The position numbers and the translations under genes are program-made. From JAGVDM01 sp964642315 (GTDB lineage: Bacteria > Patescibacteriota > Gracilibacteria > Peribacterales > Peribacteraceae): a stretch of 64,000 nucleotides of DNA. Position 1 is the stretch's first letter; each line of letters starts with the position of its first letter. Shown here one piece after another: positions 15,798-23,971 of this stretch. The notes below the pieces were generated by a model. That model searched no databases and had not been told where the DNA came from. It saw nothing but the letters and a program-made list of their open reading frames with translations. The stretch lies in contig CAZXOG010000001.1 of assembly GCA_964642315.1 (NCBI GenBank), positions 310,001 to 374,000 on the forward strand, in the 5' to 3' direction.

Positions 15798-18298
15798 CCG
15801 ATCCTCCGCAGGATCTCACGGTTCACGAAATCTTTCTGCCTCCCGTACTTGAGGCGGGAGAGCTGCTTGTAGGCTTCCGCCGCCTGCTCGTCGCGCGGGT
15901 AGGTGGTGTCGAGCCAGGGTCTTGGCACCTCGATGGAGAAGGGGCGGGAGGGCTGGCCGTCCACGGAGAGCTTCATGCAGCCTTTGAACGCTTCCAGGTT
16001 CACGAGGTCCTGCTCGCTGAACACGGGGGCCATCTCTTTGGCGCAGACTTCAGCATCCTGGGGGCCGATCTTGTAGAACATCATCGTGCCGACGTTGCCG
16101 AAGACGGCACCCTTCAGGCTCACGGAACCGGAGAGTTTGTCTTCCTTCTCCAGCTGGTCTAAGTACTGGTGTGCCAGGATGAGCCCCAGGCGGTACTTGC
16201 GTGCCTCGGAGAGGATGGATTCGATCGACTCGGTGACGAAGTTCTGGAATTCATCGATGTACAGGAAGAAGTCCTTTCGTTCTTCCTGGCTCTGGCGCTG
16301 CCGACGCATGGCGGCGACCTGGATCTTGCTCACCACGATCATACCGAGCAGCTGCGAGTTGATGTCGCCGATGAGACCTTTGCTCAGGTTCATGAGCAGG
16401 ATCTTCCCCTGGTTCATGCAGTCCGCGATATCGAACGCGCTCTTCGTCTGCCCCACGACGTTGCGCATGAGGGTGTTGGTGTAGAACTGTCCGAACTTCG
16501 CGGCAAAGTAGGGGATCATCTCCTGCTTCTCACGCTGGCCGGTCATGGCCATCTGTTTCTCCCAGAACGCTTTGACGATCGGGTTCTTCACTTTGCTTGT
16601 TTTGTACTTCTGCCACTCCTCATCGGTGAAGAGCTTCACGAGGTCCGTGATGGCGCCGCCTTCCTCCTCATCGTCCATGAGCGTGAGGCACCCGTTGCGG
16701 AAGTAGTCCTGAATGCGCGGGCCGAACACCTCGTTGCCGAACATCTTCACCATCATGTTCATGGCGTCGAGCGCAATGAGGTCCTTCTCTTCCGGCGTCT
16801 TGCCCTCCAGGAGGTTGAGGCCCATCGGGCGTTCCGTGTCTGCCGGATTGAAGTAGATCACGTCGTCGGCGCGTTCGCGCGGGATGTACGGCAGGAGGTC
16901 CTCGATGAGCGAGCCGTGCGGATCCACCACGCAGAGGCCGCGTCCCTGGTGGAAGTCCTGCCGCGCCATGAGCTGGATGATGGAAGATTTGCCGGTACCG
17001 GTCTGCCCCACCACGTAGAAGTGGCGGAAGCGGTCTTCGTTCTTCATGCAGATTCTCCGCTTGTCGCCGCGGAACACGTTGAGGCCGAGGAAGAGCCCCT
17101 CCTCCGGAATGTTCTTCGGGGCCGGCGCGATCTTCGACTTCTGCCACTTGATCGTTTCCACCTTGTTGTACTTGATGTTCGGCAGGTGGAAGAAGCTCGC
17201 GAGCTCCGCGGTGCCGAGCAGCATCTTCGGCGCAGTGAGCCACTGCAGCAGCGGCATCCGGGGATTCCTGCGGATGAAGTCGCGCACGATGCGGTGCTTG
17301 TTCGGGAACTTCGCGGTGCGGAAGCCGTTGCCGCGCACGGAGTTGAACTGGCCGAACGATGCGAGGACGTTCTGGAGCAGCGCGTTCGCCCGTGATTGCG
17401 TGTCCGCCGAGGTCACCACGCGGATGGCGCAGGTGAAGCCGGGAGAACTCGCCTTCTCGTCCACTGCCTTGCTGTACTCCTCTGCCATCTGCGAAACCCG
17501 TTCGCCGGTTTTCTCCTGCTCGTCGAGTTTCACGGCTTTCTCGCCGTGCATGAAGAGGTCGAAGATTGCGCTGAGCCAGGTGAGCGGATTGAAGAGGCTG
17601 CGGTGCTTCTTCTTGGGATTGATGATGTTCCCCGCTTCCTGCTCGAGCGCGCGCTGCCAGCCGGGTGCCGCAGGTTTCAGCACGAACTGCACGGCAGCGC
17701 CTTCCGTCACCGCCAACTTGGAGAACGCATTCGTGATGGTGCTCAAGGGGTCGCTCTTCAGCTGCTCGTACGTGCGGAAAACGGTGCGGTAATTCCGTGC
17801 AGGCAATAGGACTTGCGCGCTTGCCACGGAGTTCTCGGTGAAGATGTTGTAATCCTCCACTTCGTCGATGACGGTGTCGGGATAGAACGAGGTGATCTGT
17901 TTCTCGAAGAGTGCTGCGAGCGACCGCGGGCAGACGACGAAGAAGAGGATTTCCCCGGCGAGTGCCGCGTACTCCAGCGAGAAGAACGGCTGCCCCTGCC
18001 AGGCGCGGCTCGTGCTGTCGTCGTAGATGGAGTAGAGCGACTGGTACAGGTGATCCATTACGCCGAGCACCTCGCGGAAATCCTGGCCGGAGGAGTAGCG
18101 CTCGGATTCCGTTTCCTTGTCTTCTTTGCTCTCCTTGATCGGGACAAGGAGCTGCAGGAACACCAAGCTTTCTTCGCGCGCGAGGTCCGCGCGGAGGCGC
18201 AGCACCATGCAGATGCCCGCAGTGACGAGGACTGCAGCGAGGACGCCGGCGGCGATGAGGAGAGCGGTTTCCACGGGCGTATCGTACCATTGTACCAT
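15794..18298 (-). CDS. TraG/VirB4-like type IV secretion ATPase, copy 1
   Basis: An 834-residue HerA/FtsK-superfamily ATPase. One N-terminal membrane segment (about residues 8-33) is followed by a TraC-like region with the recurring phrase KQITSFYPD. The motor domain has Walker A GQTGTGKSS, VVDPHGS, NPADTERPMGLNLL and Walker B FLYIDEFQNFVTES. Family proteins power DNA or protein transfer through type IV secretion systems or couple substrates to them; in CPR genomes they accompany VirB2-like pilins, as at 36-37 kb here. A paralogue lies at 40928-43552. An in-frame GTG at about residue 10 lies 14 bases after a TACAAT and could be the true start. Confidence 0.85.
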   Translation of the reverse strand: MVQWYDTPVETALLIAAGVLAAVLVTAGICMVLRLRADLAREESLVFLQLLVPIKESKEDKETESERYSSGQDFREVLGVMDHLYQSLYSIYDDSTSRAWQGQPFFSLEYAALAGEILFFVVCPRSLAALFEKQITSFYPDTVIDEVEDYNIFTENSVASAQVLLPARNYRTVFRTYEQLKSDPLSTITNAFSKLAVTEGAAVQFVLKPAAPGWQRALEQEAGNIINPKKKHRSLFNPLTWLSAIFDLFMHGEKAVKLDEQEKTGERVSQMAEEYSKAVDEKASSPGFTCAIRVVTSADTQSRANALLQNVLASFGQFNSVRGNGFRTAKFPNKHRIVRDFIRRNPRMPLLQWLTAPKMLLGTAELASFFHLPNIKYNKVETIKWQKSKIAPAPKNIPEEGLFLGLNVFRGDKRRICMKNEDRFRHFYVVGQTGTGKSSIIQLMARQDFHQGRGLCVVDPHGSLIEDLLPYIPRERADDVIYFNPADTERPMGLNLLEGKTPEEKDLIALDAMNMMVKMFGNEVFGPRIQDYFRNGCLTLMDDEEEGGAITDLVKLFTDEEWQKYKTSKVKNPIVKAFWEKQMAMTGQREKQEMIPYFAAKFGQFYTNTLMRNVVGQTKSAFDIADCMNQGKILLMNLSKGLIGDINSQLLGMIVVSKIQVAAMRRQRQSQEERKDFFLYIDEFQNFVTESIESILSEARKYRLGLILAHQYLDQLEKEDKLSGSVSLKGAVFGNVGTMMFYKIGPQDAEVCAKEMAPVFSEQDLVNLEAFKGCMKLSVDGQPSRPFSIEVPRPWLDTTYPRDEQAAEAYKQLSRLKYGRQKDFVNREILRRIG

Positions 18299-18363
18299 CA
18301 AAATGGCCCGGTTGGTAGGCAGAATATGGCTTCCAGCAAAGGAGAACTAGCGATCCGGGGATG

Positions 18364-18738
18364 CTATCGCTGCTTCAGGAGGTCTTGCACCATGATGAGG
18401 AGTGACTTGATCGTCATCTCGCTCTTCACGAAGAACCCGTCCGCTCCAAGCTCCTCGCCGCGTGCACGCGTGCTTTCGTCCGCAAGGTTCGTGAGGAGGA
18501 TGATCGGGAATTTCCGCTCAGGTTTCGGGTATTTCTTGAGCACGTCGAAGCCATTCACGCCCGGCATGTTGATGTCGAGGATGAGCGCGTCGGGGATTTT
18601 CTGTTCGACGAACGCAACGGTCTCAGCTCCGTCCGATGCCGTGCGGACGAGATACCCCGCAATCGTGAATTTCTTGCGGTAGATCTCGCGGAGCACGGGG
18701 TCGTCCTCCGCGAAGAGGATGTCGCCCTGCGTTGGCAT
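18364..18738 (-). CDS. Single-domain response regulator (CheY-like)
   Basis: A 124-residue receiver domain with no output domain. The acidic pair is in FAEDDPVLRE, the phosphoacceptor Asp in LILDINMPG, the Thr in LLTNLAD and the Lys in FVKSE. It lies behind rpsB-tsf, 60 bases after tsf. The ATG of MPTQGD at 18738 is preferred to one three codons earlier because it lies 7 bases after a TATCAT element. It probably acts by protein contact. Its kinase is unknown; the nearest is the PAS kinase at 21.2-22.4 kb. Confidence 0.9.
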   Translation of the reverse strand: MPTQGDILFAEDDPVLREIYRKKFTIAGYLVRTASDGAETVAFVEQKIPDALILDINMPGVNGFDVLKKYPKPERKFPIILLTNLADESTRARGEELGADGFFVKSEMTIKSLLIMVQDLLKQR

Positions 18739-18745
18739 AACCCTC

Positions 18746-18751
18746 ATGATA
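18746..18751 (-). promoter_or_regulatory. -10 element of the CheY-like gene
   Basis: TATCAT on the minus strand, 7 bases before the preferred ATG, implying a leaderless transcript separate from rpsB-tsf. A short palindrome CGCCAG-tt-CTGGCG at 18770-18783 lies just upstream. Confidence 0.4.
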
Positions 18752-18798
18752 CCATGGTTTTTGCACCTCCGCCAGTTCTGGCGCGATGCGAGGGCGTC

Positions 18799-19572
18799 TT
18801 ACCGGACTGCTACGCGCACGTACCGCAGGACTTTCGCGGCGCCAAGGTATCCTCCGACGGTCTTCATTGGATCCTTCACGAACGGCTGGGTGAGGAGCGC
18901 GTGTTCCTCGCGGAATTTCTTCTCCTTGCCGGCCATGATCTTCTCGCGGATGGCTTCCGGCTTTCCTTCTTTCGCGAGCTGCTCCACCCAGATCTCGCGC
19001 TCCTTCGCGACGGTGTCGGCGCTCACATCCTGCGGCGAAACGAAGCTGGGGTTCATGGCAGCTGCATGCATGGAAGCATCCTTGGCGAGCTCCGGGGAGC
19101 CGCCTTCGAGGGCGATCGCCACACCGATCTTCCCGTTCGTGTGCACGTAGTGGCCGAGTGTCGAGCCCTCCACGATGTGCGCCTCGCCGAGCGAGATGTT
19201 CTCGCCGAGCTGCTGGACGGCACCGGCGATTTTCGCCTTGGCCTCTTCGGCAGCTGCGTCGCCCTTTGCGAGGAAGAGCTCCGCGATAGCGCGCCCCAGT
19301 GTCTGGAAATCGGGGTTGCGGGCAACGAAATCCGTTTCGCACTTGAGGAGGACGAGGGCGACTTTGCCCTTCCCTTCAGCGAGGAAAACATAGCCCTCGC
19401 TCTGCTCGCGTGCGGACTTCTTCACCGCCTGCGCTTCACCGCGCTTGCGGAGGATTTCGATGGCCTGCTCTTCGTTGCCCTGGGCTTCCTCCAGCGCTTT
19501 CTTGCACTCGAGGATGGAGACGCCCGTGCGGGCACGGAGTTCAGCGACTGCGGAAGCGGGAATGGTGACCAT
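18799..19572 (-). CDS. tsf: Elongation factor Ts
   Basis: Nucleotide-exchange factor for EF-Tu, 257 residues. The N-terminal UBA-like domain (VAELRARTGVSILECKKALEEA) and the EF-Tu-contacting motif TDFV (in KCETDFVARNP) are intact, as is the C-terminal KKFREEHALLTQPFVKD segment. It is downstream of rpsB with a 30-base spacer that is nearly all C/T (cccccctctcctcctctctc) before the ATG, with no Shine-Dalgarno sequence. Confidence 0.97.
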   Translation of the reverse strand: MVTIPASAVAELRARTGVSILECKKALEEAQGNEEQAIEILRKRGEAQAVKKSAREQSEGYVFLAEGKGKVALVLLKCETDFVARNPDFQTLGRAIAELFLAKGDAAAEEAKAKIAGAVQQLGENISLGEAHIVEGSTLGHYVHTNGKIGVAIALEGGSPELAKDASMHAAAMNPSFVSPQDVSADTVAKEREIWVEQLAKEGKPEAIREKIMAGKEKKFREEHALLTQPFVKDPMKTVGGYLGAAKVLRYVRVAVR

Positions 19573-19602
19573 GAGAGAGGAGGGGAGAGGGGGGAATCGG
19601 CA

Positions 19603-20319
19603 TCAGGCATCGCCGCCCTTGTCGGCGGTTTCCTGCTTCTTCGGTGCGGCACCGGTGAGCTCATCGCGGACGGTTTCCAGGATGAGGCCAATCGATTTCA
19701 CGGCGTCGTCGTTCGCCGGGACGAATGCGGCGAACTCGTCCGGGTTGGCGTTGCTGTCGCAGATGCCGAACACCGGAATGCCGAGTTTGCGCGCCTCGAG
19801 CACGGCAACGTGATCGCGGACCGCATCGATGACGAAGAGGGCATGCGGCACGCCGCCCATGCCGCTCACGCCCGCGAGAGCGGTATCGAGCTTCGCGAGT
19901 TTCTTTCGCAGTTCCAGCTGTTCCTTCTTCGTGTACTTTTCCACATCGCCGGTTTTGAAGGATTGCTGGAGATCCAGGTAGTACTTGATCCGCTTGCGCA
20001 GCGTGCCCCAATTCGTGAGGAGGCCCGGGATCCACTTCTTCGTCACGGTCGGCTGGCCGAGCGCCTTGCCAAGCTCCTCGATCAGGGTAGTGCTCTGCTG
20101 CTTCGTGGAAACGAAGAGGATGGTTTTGCCCTCCTTCTGCAGTTTGCGGAGTGCCTCGCACATGCGGGTGAGCTGCTTGTGGGTCTTCTCCAGATCGAAG
20201 ATATGGATGCCCTTGCGAACGCCGTAGAGGTACGGCGCGATCTTCGGGTTCCACTTCTCGCGCTTGTGGCCGAAGTGGCACGCAGCAGCGAGCAGGTCAG
20301 CGGGAGTGGGGAGTGCCAT
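19603..20319 (-). CDS. rpsB: 30S ribosomal protein S2
   Basis: Small-subunit protein of 238 residues. Start at MALPTPADLL; the frame stays open far upstream but without S2 similarity. ACHFGHKREKWNPKIAPYLYG, GIHIFDLEKT, LFVSTKQQ and KWIPGLLTNW are characteristic. It heads rpsB-tsf. The leader ends in a C/T-rich tract (attccccccatctcct) instead of a Shine-Dalgarno sequence. Confidence 0.97.
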   Translation of the reverse strand: MALPTPADLLAAACHFGHKREKWNPKIAPYLYGVRKGIHIFDLEKTHKQLTRMCEALRKLQKEGKTILFVSTKQQSTTLIEELGKALGQPTVTKKWIPGLLTNWGTLRKRIKYYLDLQQSFKTGDVEKYTKKEQLELRKKLAKLDTALAGVSGMGGVPHALFVIDAVRDHVAVLEARKLGIPVFGICDSNANPDEFAAFVPANDDAVKSIGLILETVRDELTGAAPKKQETADKGGDA

Positions 20320-20429
20320 AGGAGATGGGGGGAATCCTTGGGGGCAGCCTCCTCGCGTCATTTCGCCCTGGTGCGGAGGATCCCCTGGATGGGGCAGGAC
20401 CGCGGCGATCAGCGGGAGTTGTACGCCGG

Positions 20430-20459
20430 TATATACCCGAGACCGCGGCAGGCTGACAA
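20430..20459 (-). promoter_or_regulatory. Promoter of rpsB-tsf
   Basis: On the minus strand, TTGTCA (20454-20459), an 18-base spacer and TATATA (20430-20435). It predicts a leader of about 105 bases before rpsB containing at least two possible hairpins (CCTCC/GGAGG arms and CCCC-tggat-GGGG). That position is where other bacteria carry S2 autoregulatory leaders. I do not recognise a published S2 leader motif. Confidence 0.5.
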
Positions 20460-20554
20460 GCGAAAACCCGCCAATCCGGGAGTCCGGTCGTATCGCAGTA
20501 GGCGTTTTCCCCGATCGCCTGCTACCATGGGATGCGGCATTCACCTGTCCGTTC

Positions 20555-20887
20555 ATGCAGCAAGCCTTGCTCCCTTTCCTCCTCGTCATCGCATGCGTCG
20601 CATGTGCGCTGGCTGGCATGCTTGTCCGCAAGCGTCGGCCAAACTCAGGAGGACACCCGTCGTGCCTCTGCGGGCAGCCAGCTTACATCCAGAACGTGCA
20701 TGACCTGAGCACACAGCTCACAACGGCACGGTACTACCTGGATATGCTCCTCAAGGAGGAATACGGGCCGCTGCGCGTCTCGCAGGTGGAGCTCATCCAC
20801 CAGGTGCAGGAGAGCGTTGCGAAAGCCGGCGAACTCTGCAACGCGATTCATGCGCCCTTTGGCAGCGGATCGGTATCGGCCCACTGA
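20555..20887 (+). CDS. Membrane-anchored histidine-kinase dimerisation domain without ATPase
   Basis: A 110-residue protein with one membrane segment (residues 3-25), a short Cys-containing linker (SCLCG) and a helical hairpin at about 45-100. The hairpin aligns by eye with the DHp domain of the neighbouring kinase: VHDLSTQLTTARYYLDML against SHQLRNPLTALRWIVEML. This puts H49 at the phosphoacceptor position, followed by EEYGPL, a typical turn region. No ATP-binding domain follows. Such a protein could be a phosphotransfer relay like Spo0B, or a dimerisation decoy. It is convergent with the response regulator, 5 bases apart. Start at MQQALLPF; the frame stays open upstream across the rpsB leader, which I reject. 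Confidence 0.6.
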   Translation: MQQALLPFLLVIACVACALAGMLVRKRRPNSGGHPSCLCGQPAYIQNVHDLSTQLTTARYYLDMLLKEEYGPLRVSQVELIHQVQESVAKAGELCNAIHAPFGSGSVSAH

Positions 20888-20892
20888 AATTC

Positions 20893-21261
20893 TCACAGGT
20901 ACTGCCGTACCTTCTCAGCGAGTTCCGTGAGGTAGAGATCGCTCTTCACCAGGTAATCCGATGCTCCGAGCTTCCTGCCGCGCTCGATATCCGCTTCCTG
21001 CCCGAGGTTCGTGAGGATGATGACGGGGAACGAAAACCGTTCCGGGTTGCTCTTGACGTACTCGAGCACGCCGAATCCGTCCGTGCCGGGAAGGAGCAGG
21101 TCGAGGAGGAGGAGGTCGGGGGGATTCTTCCCGATTGCCGCAATCGCCTCCTCGCCGCTGCGGACGATTTCCACTGCGAATCCCGGTTCGGCAGACAAAT
21201 GCTTGCTGTAGAGCTTGGCGAGGTAGGGGTCGTCTTCAGTGATGAGGATGCGCTTCGGCAT
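20893..21261 (-). CDS. Single-domain response regulator (CheY-like), kinase-linked
   Basis: A 122-residue receiver domain. The acidic residues are in ITEDDPYLAK, the phosphoacceptor Asp in LLLLDLLLPG, the Thr in ILTNLGQ and the Lys in YLVKSD. The ATG at 21261 precedes PKRILITEDD and overlaps the 3' end of the histidine kinase gene by 26 bases, so they are translationally coupled and almost certainly cognate. It has no output domain. It resembles the CheY-like protein at 18.4 kb. Confidence 0.93.
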   Translation of the reverse strand: MPKRILITEDDPYLAKLYSKHLSAEPGFAVEIVRSGEEAIAAIGKNPPDLLLLDLLLPGTDGFGVLEYVKSNPERFSFPVIILTNLGQEADIERGRKLGASDYLVKSDLYLTELAEKVRQYL

Positions 21262-22378
21262 TGGCGGATGGGGGATGGAGCGGGAGCCGTATGGTGAATG
21301 TTGTTCCTTTGCCTTCCTCCGACTGTACCGAGATGCTCCCGCCGAGGAGCGTGATGACGGAATGGGCAAGGTACATGCCGAGGCCGTTGCCTTCGGTGTT
21401 CGTGCGCTGGGTGTTCTGCCCGCGGAAGAACCGGTCGAACACGTGCGCGAGTTCCCGCTCGGGAATGCCGACGCCCGTGTCGGTCACGGTGATCTGCACG
21501 CCGTCGTGCTCGCTCACGACATGCACGGTCACGGAGCCATTCTTGCTGTTGTATTTCACGGCGTTATGCACGATGTTGCCGAATGCCTCCTTGAGGAGTT
21601 TCTGGTCGCTCTCGATCGTGAATCGCTCCGGGCATGTGACAGTGATCTGCACGCCGCGCGACTGCGCGAACGGCGCGAGGTCGCAGGCGACCTGCGCGAA
21701 GAATTCCCGGAGGGGAATCGGCTTGGGGGTGACCGACATGGTGCCTGCCTGCAGCCGTGCGAGGGAGAGCAGCACAGCGGTGAGCTGCGTTGTTTGCAGG
21801 CAGAGCTTCTCCGCATCATTGAGGAGATCCTTCTGCTCTGCGGAAACTGCTCCCATCTTTCCGGATTGGAGCATCTCCACGATCCACCGCAGGGCCGTGA
21901 GGGGATTGCGCAGCTGGTGCGAGGCGAGCGAGATGAAGTCCGCTTGCGCGAGTTCCTGCTTCTTGCGGGCGGTGATGTCGCGCTCGGAGGCAACGAGCAG
22001 GCGGACGGCATTCTCCTTGCCGAGGACGGGGTACACGTTGAGCGAGGAGTAGTACTCGGTGCCATTCTTGCGGCGGTTGATGATGTCTTCCGTGTAGAAG
22101 TGCCTGCCGTGCGTGATGGCATCCCAGAGTTCTTCGTAGAGCCTGGGATTGGTTTTGCCGCTCTTCAGCATGCGGGGGTTCTTCCCGATGGCCTCATCGG
22201 CGCTGTAGCCCGTGATGCGCTGCCACGCGGCGTTCACGTACAGGATTTCCCCGGCAGGGGAGGCCAGCACAAACCCGTCGCTCGTGGAGTCGATGACGTT
22301 TCGGAACACTGCGCTCTGTTCGATGTCACGCGAAACTTCCTTCTGGAGAGCCGCGAATTGCCGCGAGATGCGTGGCAT
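21236..22378 (-). CDS. PAS-domain sensor histidine kinase (cytosolic)
   Basis: A 380-residue kinase with no membrane segment. A PAS domain (about 22-140: FRNVIDSTSDGFVLASPAGEIL, GYSADEAIGKNPRML) is followed by a PAC-type segment, the DHp H-box LASHQLRNPLTALRW and the catalytic domain with N box FGNIVHNAVKYNS, G1 DTGVGIPE and G2 GNGLGMYLAHSV. It autophosphorylates on His and passes phosphate to the overlapping response regulator. The PAS ligand cannot be deduced. A TATGCT lies 12 bases before the ATG. The adjacent DHp-only membrane protein may be a second phosphate partner that supplies membrane localisation. Confidence 0.94.
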   Translation of the reverse strand: MPRISRQFAALQKEVSRDIEQSAVFRNVIDSTSDGFVLASPAGEILYVNAAWQRITGYSADEAIGKNPRMLKSGKTNPRLYEELWDAITHGRHFYTEDIINRRKNGTEYYSSLNVYPVLGKENAVRLLVASERDITARKKQELAQADFISLASHQLRNPLTALRWIVEMLQSGKMGAVSAEQKDLLNDAEKLCLQTTQLTAVLLSLARLQAGTMSVTPKPIPLREFFAQVACDLAPFAQSRGVQITVTCPERFTIESDQKLLKEAFGNIVHNAVKYNSKNGSVTVHVVSEHDGVQITVTDTGVGIPERELAHVFDRFFRGQNTQRTNTEGNGLGMYLAHSVITLLGGSISVQSEEGKGTTFTIRLPLHPPSANAEAHPHH

Positions 22379-22467
22379 GCGCGGGGGAGAGCATACAGCG
22401 ACCGGTGCCGGAGCGGAAGGAGCGAAAACCGCTTTGGCCGGAGGCTTGTGAGGCTGGTTGCAGTTTT

Positions 22468-23868
22468 CTAGCGGGATCCCAGGTGTTCGCGGACTTCCGC
22501 GATCGGGACGCGCTTCTGCTCCAAGCTGTCGCGGTCGCGGATGGTGACGGTGTCTTTCTCCCCCTGTTTGTCATCCTCCCCCAGGGTTCCGAAGTCCACG
22601 GTGATGCACTCCGGCGTGCCGATTTCATCCTGTCGGCGGTACCGCTTGCCGATGCTCCCGGTCACGTCGAAATCGACGGTAAGATCCGTTTCTTGAACAA
22701 TTTTCGTGTACAGTTCTTGTGCCTTGGCGATGAGGTGTTCCTTCTTGCTGAGCGGGAGGATCGCCAGGTCGATTGGCGCGAGCTTCGGCGCGAGTTTCAT
22801 CAGCGTGCGCGTGTCGCCGTTCTCGAGGGTCTCCTCCGTGTAGGCCTCGAGCAGGCAAGTGAGCACCGTCCGGTCACAGCCGAAACTCGGTTCCACCACG
22901 TGCGGGAGGTACTTCTTCGTCGCGTCATCGGGGTCCGTGTACGTGAGGTCCTCGCCGCTCGTTTTCTGGTGCTGCGAGAGGTCGAAGTCCCCGCGGTTCG
23001 CGAGGCCGAAGAGCTCGCCCCACCCCCAAGGGAAACGGTACTCGATGTCGATCGTCCGCGAGCTGTAGTGGCTCAGTTCCTCCTTGTCGTGCTCCCGGAT
23101 ACGCAGGCGGTCGGTGGCGATGCCGAGCGAGGTGTACCACTCCCACACGGTTTCGCGCCACTCCTCGAAGGCCTCGTCCTCCGTGCCGGGTTCCACGAAG
23201 TACTCGATTTCCATCTGCTCGAATTCCCGCGTGCGGAATGTGAAGTTCCCCGGCGTGATCTCGTTGCGGAACGCCTTGCCGATCTGGCCGATACCGAAGG
23301 GGAGCCTCGGTCGCATGGTATTGAGCACGTTCTTGAAGTTCACGAAGATCCCCTGTGCCGTTTCCGGGCGCAGATAGACGAGCGTCGTCTCGTTTTCCAC
23401 GACGCCCTGGTGCGTGCGGAACATCATGTTGAACTGCTTCGCCTCGGTCCAGTCGTTCGCTCCGCACGAGGGGCAGGCGATCTTCTCCGCCTTGAGCATG
23501 GGGCCGATCTGTGCGAGCTTGAGAACGGAGACCGCTTCAACGCCGAGCTTCTCTTCGAGGAGCTTGTCTCCGCGGAACCGCTCCTTGCACTTCCGGCAGT
23601 CCACGAGGGGATCCGCGAAGGAAGAGACGTGTCCGCTCGCCTCCCACACCCGCTTGTTCATGAGGATCGAGGCGTCCATCCCCACCATGTCACTGCGTTT
23701 CTGCACGAAGGTGCGCCACCATTCCCGCTTCACGCGGTTCTTGAGTTCCGTGCCGAGCGGGCCGTAATCCCACGTGTTCGCGAGCCCCCCGTAGATCTCG
23801 GATCCGGGGAAGATGAACCCTCTTCGTTTGCAGAGGGAGACGAGCTGATCAAGGGACTCTGCTGGCAT
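22468..23868 (-). CDS. glyS: Glycyl-tRNA synthetase, dimeric (GRS1) type
   Basis: Class II synthetase of 466 residues charging tRNA-Gly. The N-terminal ESLDQLVSLCKRRGFIFPGSEIYGG, WDYGPLG and FRNEITP (motif 2) identify the alpha2 GRS1 form rather than the alpha/beta form. Two CxxC pairs (CRKCKE and CPSCGAND) form a probable zinc insertion. The C-terminal anticodon-binding domain is complete. The start is supported by a promoter ending 6 bases before the ATG. Confidence 0.97.
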   Translation of the reverse strand: MPAESLDQLVSLCKRRGFIFPGSEIYGGLANTWDYGPLGTELKNRVKREWWRTFVQKRSDMVGMDASILMNKRVWEASGHVSSFADPLVDCRKCKERFRGDKLLEEKLGVEAVSVLKLAQIGPMLKAEKIACPSCGANDWTEAKQFNMMFRTHQGVVENETTLVYLRPETAQGIFVNFKNVLNTMRPRLPFGIGQIGKAFRNEITPGNFTFRTREFEQMEIEYFVEPGTEDEAFEEWRETVWEWYTSLGIATDRLRIREHDKEELSHYSSRTIDIEYRFPWGWGELFGLANRGDFDLSQHQKTSGEDLTYTDPDDATKKYLPHVVEPSFGCDRTVLTCLLEAYTEETLENGDTRTLMKLAPKLAPIDLAILPLSKKEHLIAKAQELYTKIVQETDLTVDFDVTGSIGKRYRRQDEIGTPECITVDFGTLGEDDKQGEKDTVTIRDRDSLEQKRVPIAEVREHLGSR

Positions 23869-23874
23869 GCGCGC

Positions 23875-23904
23875 AATCTAGCAGCTCCAGCGGATCGCTG
23901 CCAA
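23875..23904 (-). promoter_or_regulatory. Promoter of glyS, leaderless
   Basis: On the minus strand, TTGGCA (23899-23904), an 18-base spacer and TAGATT (23875-23880), then 6 bases to the ATG. It leaves no room for a T-box or a Shine-Dalgarno sequence. Confidence 0.65.
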
Positions 23905-23971
23905 CGCAGAGGTCTCCGGCACTTTATTTATTCGCAAAAAAGTGTTAAAATATATGGAAAGACAACCATCC

